Shown one piece after another: positions 26,154 to 32,937 of a stretch of 48,067 bases of DNA. Positions within the stretch are counted from its first letter, which is position 1. Every line of letters begins with the position of its first letter. This DNA comes from Bradyrhizobium macuxiense (GTDB lineage Bacteria; Pseudomonadota; Alphaproteobacteria; Rhizobiales; Xanthobacteraceae). The translations under genes were made by a program, and so were the position numbers. The stretch is taken from positions 39,179 through 87,245 of the forward strand of contig NZ_LNCU01000036.1 in assembly GCF_001542415.1 (NCBI RefSeq), in the 5' to 3' direction. Below the pieces are notes generated by a model, which did no database searches, was not told the origin of the DNA, and worked only from the letters and a program-made list of their open reading frames with translations.

Positions 26154-29113
26154 ATGCCGCCGCGCCGGGAAACGCGGATCGACAGGGGTTGGCCGCGCGA
26201 TTTGCGGACGGACCGCGTGTCGCCGCGCCCCAATCCGCTGAACAGCGCCTGACCGACTGGTTCGCCGAGCTCGAGCCGGCGCAATCGGACGCACTCAATG
26301 CGTTGCTGGGACATCCGTTCGCACGGGACATCCTGCGCGGCATCGCCGAGGTCTCGCCATACCTGTTCGAGCTTGCGCGCGCCGACGCCGCACGGCTGAT
26401 CCGGATCCTGTCCTGCGACCCGGAGTCGCATCTCACCGCATTGATTGAGAAGACATCGCGCGAGGTGTTCGCCGCCGGCAGCGAGGCCGACGTGATGCAT
26501 CTGCTCCGCCGCACGAAGGCGGAGGCCGCGCTGATGATCGCGCTGTGCGACATCGGCGGCGTCTGGCCCGTGATGCGGGTGACGGCGGCGCTGACCGAGG
26601 TCGCGGTCACGTCGGTGCAATCGGCGCTGCGCTACCTGCTCAGGCAGGAAGTCGCCCGCGGCCGGATGACCGCGGCCGACCCCGAACATCCCGAAGCGGA
26701 CTCCGGCCTGATCGTGCTCGCGATGGGCAAAATGGGCGCGGGCGAATTGAACTATTCCAGCGACATCGATCTCATCGTGTTCTTCGATCGCTCGGCCACG
26801 TCGCTTGCCGAGGATATCGAGCCGCAGCCGTTCTTCGTCCGCGTCACCCAGGCGATGGCGCGGATGCTGCAACAGCGTTCGGGCGAGGGCTACGTGTTCC
26901 GCGTCGATCTCAGGCTGCGCCCGGACCCGGCCTCGACGCAGGTCGCGATCTCCACCGACGCCGCGTTGCATTACTACGAGCGCGAGGGGCGCACCTGGGA
27001 GCGCGCCGCGATGATCAAGGCGCTGCCTTGCGCCGGCGATCCCAGGGCGGGCGATGCGCTGCTGGCGGAGCTCGCGCCGTTCGTCTGGCGCAAGCATCTG
27101 GATTTCGCCGCGCTCGCCGATGTCCATGACATGAAGCGGCAGATGCAGACCTATCGCGGCCAGAGCGAGATCTCGGTCGAGGGCCACAACGTCAAGGTCG
27201 GCCGGGGCGGTATCCGCGAGATCGAGTTCTTCGCTCAGACCCAGCAGCTGATCGCGGGCGGCCGGCACCCGGAGTTGCGCGTGCGGCCGACGCTCGAGGC
27301 GCTGAACGTGCTCGCCAACAGCAACTGGATCACCTACGAGGCGCGGGACGAACTGACCGCGGCCTACGAGTTCCTGCGCCGGGTCGAGCACCGGCTGCAG
27401 ATGATCGCCGATGAGCAGACCCATTCGCTGCCGGAGGAGGCCGAGGCCGTCGAGCGCTTTGCGCAATTCTTCGGCTACGAGAACCGCGAGGCGTTCGCGA
27501 AGGACCTGCTCGGTCATCTCAAGGTCGTTCAAAGCCACTACGGCAAGCTGTTCGAGGGCGACGATCCGACCGGCACCGCCAAGCTACCTGATATCGACTA
27601 CGGCGCCGGGCCCGAAGACGCACGTTTGATCGAGCATCTCGCACATCTCGGTTTCAAGAAGCCCGTTGCGGTCGCAGGCACCGTGCAGCAGTGGATCGAG
27701 GGCGATTATCGCGCGCTGCGCGTCGAGGCGACGCGAGCCGCGTTCCTCGAATTCATTCCAGGGCTGATCGACGGGCTCGCCCATGCCGAGGAGCCCGACG
27801 ATGCGGTGGCGGCGTTCGACCGTTTCCTCGGCGCGCTGCAGCGCGGCGGTCGGCTGATCTCGCTGCTCAGCCAGAACCGCGATCTCGTTGCACTGGTGGC
27901 GCTGATCCTCGGCGCGGCGCCGCGGCTCGGCGACATGCTGGCGCGGCAGCCGCAGATCATGGACGGTCTGATCGACCCGCGCTTCTTCGGCGCCATGCCG
28001 GACAAGAAGGAACTGTCCAAGCGGCTCGCCACCACGCTGCAGGACGCATCGTCCTATGAGGACTTTCTCGATCGTCTCAGGTTGTTTGGCCAGGAGAGCC
28101 TGTTCCTGATCGGCACGCGGATACTGTCCGGCACAGTGTCGGCGCAGCACGCCAGCACCGCCTTTGCCGACGTCGCCGAGGGCATCGTGCATACCGTGCA
28201 CGGTCTCGTCACCGACCAGTTCGCCGCGCAGTACGGCCGCATCAAGGGGCAGGAGACCGCGATCATCGCGATGGGCCGGCTCGGCAGCCGCGAGATGACG
28301 GCGTCCTCCGACCTCGATCTGATCCTGCTCTACGATTACGACCAGGAGGCGCCGGATTCCGACGGCGAGCGTTCACTGCATGGTGCGCAGTATTTTGCCC
28401 GCTTCACGCAGCGCCTGATCAGCGCGTTCACCACGCGCACCAATTACGGCGTGCTCTACGAGGTCGACATGCGGCTGCGCCCGTCCGGGCGCGCCGGACC
28501 GGTCGCCTCGCGGATCGACTCGTTCGCCGACTATCAGGAGCGCGAGGCCTGGACCTGGGAGCATATGGCGCTGACGCGCGCGCGAGTGATCTCGGCTGCG
28601 CCGCAGTTCCGCGAGCGGATCGAGGCGATCATCCGCGCCGTGCTGACGCGGCCGCGCGATGCGCCGATCACCGCCGCCGATGTCGCCGACATGCGGCGCG
28701 CGATTGCGGAAGAGAAGGGCGAGGACGACGTCTGGGACCTCAAGCTCGCCGCGGGCGGATTGGTCGACATCGACTTCATCGCACAATACCTGCAACTTGC
28801 GCATGCGGCGGCGAAGCCCGAGATCCTCAGCGTCTCGACGCTGCAGGTGCTCGACAATGCGGCAAAGCTCGGCCTGCTCGGGCATTCCGAAGCCGAGATC
28901 CTGCGCTCGGCGGCGCGGCTCTATCATGACCTGACGCAAATCCTGCGGCTCTGCGTCGTCGGCAAGTTCAACCCGGATACCGCCGGCGAAGACCTGCTGC
29001 GTGTGATGGCGCGCGCGGGCGACACGCCGGACTTTTCCGCGCTGGAAGCGCGCCTGCGCGAGACGCAGGGCGAAGTTCGCCGCGTCTTCAACGTGATCGT
29101 GGGCGGCGGTTAG
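26150..29113 (+). CDS. glnE: Bifunctional glutamine synthetase adenylyltransferase / deadenylase
   Basis: A 987-residue GlnE that adds AMP to glutamine synthetase, lowering activity under nitrogen excess, and removes it under limitation, controlled by PII and glutamine. Two nucleotidyltransferase domains are visible: the N-terminal deadenylase site MGKMGAGELNYSSDIDLIVF near 195 and the C-terminal adenylylation site MGRLGSREMTASSDLDLILL near 710, each with Asp-x-Asp. KVGRGGIREIEFFAQTQQL and LAAGGLVDIDFIAQYLQL are the helical segments after each. Length is normal for the family. The ATGA overlap with the kinase gene is notable because it places nitrogen control in an operon with an envelope-sensing system. 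A degenerate tandem repeat follows. Confidence 0.96.
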   Translation: MNAAAPGNADRQGLAARFADGPRVAAPQSAEQRLTDWFAELEPAQSDALNALLGHPFARDILRGIAEVSPYLFELARADAARLIRILSCDPESHLTALIEKTSREVFAAGSEADVMHLLRRTKAEAALMIALCDIGGVWPVMRVTAALTEVAVTSVQSALRYLLRQEVARGRMTAADPEHPEADSGLIVLAMGKMGAGELNYSSDIDLIVFFDRSATSLAEDIEPQPFFVRVTQAMARMLQQRSGEGYVFRVDLRLRPDPASTQVAISTDAALHYYEREGRTWERAAMIKALPCAGDPRAGDALLAELAPFVWRKHLDFAALADVHDMKRQMQTYRGQSEISVEGHNVKVGRGGIREIEFFAQTQQLIAGGRHPELRVRPTLEALNVLANSNWITYEARDELTAAYEFLRRVEHRLQMIADEQTHSLPEEAEAVERFAQFFGYENREAFAKDLLGHLKVVQSHYGKLFEGDDPTGTAKLPDIDYGAGPEDARLIEHLAHLGFKKPVAVAGTVQQWIEGDYRALRVEATRAAFLEFIPGLIDGLAHAEEPDDAVAAFDRFLGALQRGGRLISLLSQNRDLVALVALILGAAPRLGDMLARQPQIMDGLIDPRFFGAMPDKKELSKRLATTLQDASSYEDFLDRLRLFGQESLFLIGTRILSGTVSAQHASTAFADVAEGIVHTVHGLVTDQFAAQYGRIKGQETAIIAMGRLGSREMTASSDLDLILLYDYDQEAPDSDGERSLHGAQYFARFTQRLISAFTTRTNYGVLYEVDMRLRPSGRAGPVASRIDSFADYQEREAWTWEHMALTRARVISAAPQFRERIEAIIRAVLTRPRDAPITAADVADMRRAIAEEKGEDDVWDLKLAAGGLVDIDFIAQYLQLAHAAAKPEILSVSTLQVLDNAAKLGLLGHSEAEILRSAARLYHDLTQILRLCVVGKFNPDTAGEDLLRVMARAGDTPDFSALEARLRETQGEVRRVFNVIVGGG

Positions 29114-29150
29114 AACGGGTGCGAATGCGTGCTCGGTGGCGAGCGCGACT

Positions 29151-29214
29151 GTCTTGGCGGCGTGTCTCGTCGGACGGTCTTGCCAGTGTGTCTTGTCGGA
29201 GCGTCTTGCCGGCG
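29151..29214. repeat. Degenerate 26-base tandem repeat after glnE
   Basis: Two 26-base units (29151-29176, 29177-29202) and a 12-base third part (29203-29214) begin GTCTTGGCGGCG, GTCTTGCCAGTG and GTCTTGCCGGCG. The first two continue with TGTCT(C/T)GTCGGA. It fills most of the short gap between convergent genes. Confidence 0.55.
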
Positions 29215-29219
29215 ACCGG

Positions 29220-29480
29220 TTAAATGAAATCTTCCGACGGCGCGCGTTGCGGCTCGAAGTTTTCGATGAAGATGCGGATCGTGGCGCCGATCAGGAAGCA
29301 CCCCTGCATCGCGACGACGCCGGAAATGAAGGCGACAAACCCCATCGTCAATCCATCCGCGTGTCCGACGAGAAAGGCCGCCGGGATGACGAGGAGCATC
29401 GCGGGAAGGCAGACATAGACCTTGAAGTAGCGTCCCAGCAGCAATCCGCAGATGCCACTCGCCAGAACGATCCCCAACAT
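29220..29480 (-). CDS. Small inner-membrane protein of unknown function
   Basis: An 86-residue protein starting MLGIVLASGICGLLLGRYF, with three likely membrane helices (1-16; VYVCLPAMLLVIPAAFLVG; MGFVAFISGVVAMQGCFLIGATI) and a short charged cytoplasmic tail (ENFEPQRAPSEDFI). The frame stays open upstream, but a strong GGAGG at five bases from ATG 29480 fixes the start. A 14-base perfect palindrome lies about 70 bases upstream. I do not recognise a named family; small three-helix proteins like this are common in Bradyrhizobium. It lies downstream of the GH26-like gene on the same strand, with a long gap between them. Confidence 0.72.
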   Translation of the reverse strand: MLGIVLASGICGLLLGRYFKVYVCLPAMLLVIPAAFLVGHADGLTMGFVAFISGVVAMQGCFLIGATIRIFIENFEPQRAPSEDFI

Positions 29481-29547
29481 AACGCCTCCTCTATTATCCT
29501 TGTGGACGCAAACAACGCCCGCAGCCGACCTGAACCGGCCGCCGCCG

Positions 29548-29561
29548 TCAGGATATCCTGA
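29548..29561. promoter_or_regulatory. Perfect 14-base palindrome upstream of the small membrane protein gene
   Basis: TCAGGATATCCTGA is a perfect palindrome centred on GATATC, 68-81 bases before the ATG at 29480. It fits a dimeric repressor or activator site. No regulator gene lies beside it. Confidence 0.35.
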
Positions 29562-29888
29562 GGGACATGCCACCATCCTGCCAAAGTCTTCAATCCCGGT
29601 AAAGTACGGCTTCGCTCAGCCGATTCGAGGCGAGGCGCCGCAGCCCCGCGTCAGTCGCCGAACCGATCAAGCTGTCGTTAACGCTAATGGCAATTGTGAC
29701 CGGCGCCGCCGGAGGATAGCCGGGTGATACCTGTGCCTTTCTCTCCGATGATCCGCGATGCGTCGGGCGCGCGGTGACTCCGACTAGCGTCTGAAACGAC
29801 GGCTTGGCCGATGGTGTCTGCCTGGCTCTGGAGAGGGACGAAAAAAGCGGAAGCGCCAATATCGACGCAATGGCCGTGTCCGGCGGCA

Positions 29889-29959
29889 AGGTCGAGCGCG
29901 CATATACGCGCTCGACCTGTAGGTTCGACTACCTGCGCTCGCGGGACTACGTGCGAGCG
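29889..29959. repeat. Two consecutive hairpins downstream of the GH26-like gene
   Basis: The first has perfect 12-base arms (AGGTCGAGCGCG at 29889-29900, CGCGCTCGACCT at 29907-29918) around the loop CATATA. The second has seven-base arms (CGCTCGC at 29936-29942, GCGAGCG at 29953-29959). They lie 17-87 bases past the gene's stop on the minus strand, where a terminator would be expected, but no T-run follows the longer stem. Confidence 0.5.
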
Positions 29960-29975
29960 ACAGTGAGTTGCAGCG

Positions 29976-31529
29976 TTAGAAAGTAAAGAAGCTGCTGTGC
30001 AACGCCGCGTTATGCGCGCTCTCTGCGGCCGCATCGGTCGAATGGCCCGTGACTGCGTCGTGCGCCGCGGTCGTCTGAGCTTCGCTCGCGAGCGCTGTCA
30101 GATTGCTGTGGGCCGCATCCCTGGCCATTGCGACATTGTCCTGGCTCCCGGTATTGGCGTCAGCATGCGCCTGGAACGCAGACGCATTGTTGCCAATGAC
30201 TCCGGCCGTGGGCGATGGCGTGCTCGAACTGCTGGTTGCGGGAGGCGCGAAATCGAAATGAAAGCTGTCCCTCGCAGTTTCGACGGCGCCGGTGCTTTGC
30301 GTCGTTGCCGATTGCGGCGCGGTCGCGTGGCTGACGCTTGCGGTGTTGTTGTCGGCGACATGGCTGTCCAACGAGGTAGACGACGTCGTCGACGTCGACG
30401 TGGATGTCGACACCGGTGGATCGCCGAAATACTTCGTCCATGCCGCAGCCTCGAGCGGCTTGTTGTCGGTGGAACCCGTGAATCCATACGATCCACCGGA
30501 GTTCGAATCCCAGACGTTCACGAAACTGACGTTCACCCCTGACTGGTGCAGCGTGTCCGACAGCCACTTCACGAATGTCGGATTGTCGGTGAGACCCGCG
30601 CCGTCATGCGTATTGCCCGCACCGGTCTCGGCGATAGCAAACGGCTTACCGCTCGATTTGGCGAGATCGATCAGTTGCTGAAGCGTGGTCGCGTGGCCAT
30701 CGCTGCCGTCGAGCGACCATTGGTTGGAAGCCGGGTAGGTATAGTAGCGCTGGAGATTGACGGGGTCTGACGCCCATTGCTTGACGCTGGAGTCGTAGAC
30801 CGGCTTCGAGGAGTCGAGGACTTGCCCGCTCTTGTCCCAGTCATAGATGTGGGTCGACGATCCGTAGGGAAAGACGTCGCCGTAGACGTCGGCCGCGATG
30901 ATATCCACATACTTGTCACCTGGATAAGCGCTCTGGATGACATTGCCGGCGTTGCTGTAGTTCGTCACGCCCGGGTTCCAGGCCACCTCGATGTTCACGC
31001 CCTCCGCGGTGCCCGCAGTGTGCAAGACCGTGTAGATGTGCTGGAATGCCTTGACCCAATCGGCACGCGTTGCGGCGTCGTCGCCCGCATAGGAGGGCAT
31101 GGTGCTGATATTCATCTCCCAGCCGGGCCGCCAGATCTGCGTCGTGAAGCCATTGTCGGCCCAAGCCTTGACCATGTTCGTCAGCACGGAGTCGTACTTG
31201 CCGGCCGCGAAGTCCTTGTAGAACTGATCTGGCGTTTCCGAGCCCGCGGCCGTCGAGGCCATCGGTAACCCGATCACCGGCGTAACTCCCTTGAGTACCG
31301 GCGATTGCGCCATCGATTCTGCATTCCAGGTCGATTGACCAACCCAATCCGAGATGGGCTTGCGCTCGTCGCCATACTGGTCGAGGAACTGCGGCGTGGT
31401 TTTCATGAGAGTCGAGAAAGCGTTGAAGTTCGCTTCGAAACTCGCTTCCTCATTTGAATCAAAATAGTTCGGGTTCCCGACGAAGACGCCGAGAGGAAAT
31501 GGCGTTGCGCCGGCGGTGTTCTGACTCAT
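29976..31529 (-). CDS. GH26-like glycoside hydrolase with low-complexity C-terminal tail
   Basis: A 517-residue protein from MSQNTAGATPFPLGVF. Residues about 10-380 look like a clan GH-A barrel of the GH26 type: the acid/base is Glu138 in IWRPGWEMN, and the nucleophile Glu301 in FAIAETGAG. EVAWNPG and IIAADVYGD are strand ends typical of the fold. GH26 enzymes cut beta-mannans or beta-1,3/1,4-glucans; the substrate here is unknown. From about 390 the chain becomes Ser/Thr/Ala-rich (STSTSTTSSTS) with DSFHFDF and ends in SSFFTF. There is no N-terminal signal peptide, so a C-terminal signal for type I secretion is plausible. An ATG at 31601 would add 24 charged residues and is less likely. Confidence 0.75.
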   Translation of the reverse strand: MSQNTAGATPFPLGVFVGNPNYFDSNEEASFEANFNAFSTLMKTTPQFLDQYGDERKPISDWVGQSTWNAESMAQSPVLKGVTPVIGLPMASTAAGSETPDQFYKDFAAGKYDSVLTNMVKAWADNGFTTQIWRPGWEMNISTMPSYAGDDAATRADWVKAFQHIYTVLHTAGTAEGVNIEVAWNPGVTNYSNAGNVIQSAYPGDKYVDIIAADVYGDVFPYGSSTHIYDWDKSGQVLDSSKPVYDSSVKQWASDPVNLQRYYTYPASNQWSLDGSDGHATTLQQLIDLAKSSGKPFAIAETGAGNTHDGAGLTDNPTFVKWLSDTLHQSGVNVSFVNVWDSNSGGSYGFTGSTDNKPLEAAAWTKYFGDPPVSTSTSTSTTSSTSLDSHVADNNTASVSHATAPQSATTQSTGAVETARDSFHFDFAPPATSSSSTPSPTAGVIGNNASAFQAHADANTGSQDNVAMARDAAHSNLTALASEAQTTAAHDAVTGHSTDAAAESAHNAALHSSFFTF

Positions 31530-31896
31530 CGTTCTGTGCTCTCGCTGCTCTTTCCTTTCATTCGTCTCTAAGTACTCAATGCGAACTAATCGTGTCGTCA
31601 CTCGACACCCAACCGCCGCATTCTGTGATGCATGCGACAGCTCAATCGTGATGTCGGGAATAGCGAGACTGTCAACGCTGAGAAAAACTCAGCTACTCCT
31701 CTGCAAAACGCGAAGCGTCGCTTGGAGTCTTAGTTGTGGAAAACGACGCGCGTTGCCGATGCCTCGCGGCGACGCCCGCAGGAGATGCGCGAGCTGACGT
31801 CGTTGCCTCGCGTGGTCGGCTCGCGACTCATGATTGTGTGGCGTTTCAGCTTCGACCGGTAGCGTGCTTTTGCGCGCGTATTTGTTCCGGCTACCG
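31530..31896. other. Intergenic region between fdsD and the GH26-like gene
   Basis: A 367-base gap holding the promoter and leader of the GH26-like gene (minus strand) and the 3' end of the fds operon. A small hairpin, CTGAG-5 bases-CTCAG, lies at 31679-31693. No gene, terminator with T-run or clear promoter was recognised. Confidence 0.5.
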
Positions 31897-32115
31897 CTAG
31901 GCCTGCTTCAGCTTCTGCAGCGCGTCGCGGACGTCAGGATCGAGGCCGGCGCCGCCGGCGTCGAGATGGGCGAAGATCTGCTTGCGCATCCGCGGATCCC
32001 AGAATTTCCAGATGTGCTCGGAAATGCCCTGCACCGCGCGGTCGCGGCCCTGGCTCTGGAAAAACTTCCCGATCTGGTTCGCCATATAGACGAGCTTGTC
32101 AGGCGACGACGACAT
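31897..32115 (-). CDS. fdsD: Formate dehydrogenase delta subunit
   Basis: A 72-residue protein starting MSSSPDKLVYMANQIGKFFQSQG. The segment VYMANQIGKFF and the later ISEHIWKFWDPRMRKQIFAHLDAGGAGLDP are characteristic of FdsD, a small subunit of the soluble NAD-dependent formate dehydrogenase needed for assembly or stability. It begins inside the 3' end of fdhD, overlapping it by 17 bases, which supports ATG 32115 over longer open frames. It is the last gene of the fdsG-B-A-fdhD-fdsD operon. Confidence 0.92.
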   Translation of the reverse strand: MSSSPDKLVYMANQIGKFFQSQGRDRAVQGISEHIWKFWDPRMRKQIFAHLDAGGAGLDPDVRDALQKLKQA

Positions 32116-32935
32116 AGGTGCGCTCCTTGCCGGGCACGGCGCCAGTGACGCGTTCCGGATGCGTAAAGATTTCAAATCCGTCCGACCGCGCAATCGCGGC
32201 GAGTGTGATGCCGGCGCTATCGGCCATCCGCGCCGCAAGCGCTGTCGGGACCGACACCGCGACCATCAGTGGTGCGCCGATCGCCGCGGTCTTCTGCACC
32301 ATCTCGACCGACACGCGGCTGGTCAGCAGCACGATGCCATCGGTTGCAACGACCTTGTCGCGCGCCAGTGCGCCGGCGAGTTTGTCGAGCGCGTTGTGGC
32401 GCCCGACATCCTCGCGCAGCGCCACGATGCCGCGTCCCGGTGCCCAGAACGCGGCAGCATGCACGGCGCGGGTCTGGTGATTGATCTCCTGCAACGGCGC
32501 GACCGCAGCCATCGCGGTCATGATCTCGCGTGACGAGAACGACCGTCCCGCGGGGACGACCGCGGCCGGGCGAACTGCCTCAGTGATGGAGTCGATCCCG
32601 CAGATGCCGCAGCCGGTCGGGCCGGCAATATGCCGCCGGCGCTCGGCGATCAGCGCGGCCTTCTCCGGCTTGAGCCACATCCTGAGCTCGATGCCGTCGT
32701 CGAGCTCGACGATGTCGAGCGTGTCGATCTCATCGGCGGATTGCACGATGCCTTCGCTCAGGCTGAAGCCGACCGCGAAATCACCGAGGTCCTCGGGCGA
32801 ACCCATCATCACGGCGTAGGTGCCGCCGTTGTAGGTCAGTGCCAGCGGTGTCTCTTCCGGGATCAGGCGCGCGCCCTCGCTGAACGCGCCGTCGCGCCAG
32901 ACCTTTCGGTTCGCCCTATGGACAGGCTCGCGCAT
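32099..32935 (-). CDS. fdhD: Formate dehydrogenase accessory sulfurtransferase
   Basis: A 278-residue FdhD/FdsC family protein that passes sulfur to the molybdenum cofactor and delivers it to FdsA. It has the glycine-cysteine motif PTGCGICGIDS near residue 112, typical of FdhD, and the conserved EDVGRHNALDKLAG near 193. LTSRVSVEMVQKTAAIGAP is another signature. It starts two bases after the fdsA stop and overlaps fdsD, so it is made with the enzyme. In this operon type the gene is often called fdsC. Confidence 0.95.
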   Translation of the reverse strand: MREPVHRANRKVWRDGAFSEGARLIPEETPLALTYNGGTYAVMMGSPEDLGDFAVGFSLSEGIVQSADEIDTLDIVELDDGIELRMWLKPEKAALIAERRRHIAGPTGCGICGIDSITEAVRPAAVVPAGRSFSSREIMTAMAAVAPLQEINHQTRAVHAAAFWAPGRGIVALREDVGRHNALDKLAGALARDKVVATDGIVLLTSRVSVEMVQKTAAIGAPLMVAVSVPTALAARMADSAGITLAAIARSDGFEIFTHPERVTGAVPGKERTYVVVA

Positions 32936-32937
32936 CG

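Larger units (their letters stand above)
29481..29975. other. Intergenic region with hairpins and a palindrome
   Basis: A 495-base gap on the minus-strand side of the GH26-like gene. It contains the palindrome at 29548-29561 and the two hairpins at 29889-29959. The open frames in it (such as 29590-29889 and 29684-30034, minus) have no ribosome binding site or recognisable motif, and I do not call them genes. Confidence 0.5.

Noticed and set aside
30370..30420. GTCGAC-rich stretch inside the GH26-like gene as a DNA repeat element
   Set aside because: It is explained by codons for the Ser/Thr-rich tail of the protein.
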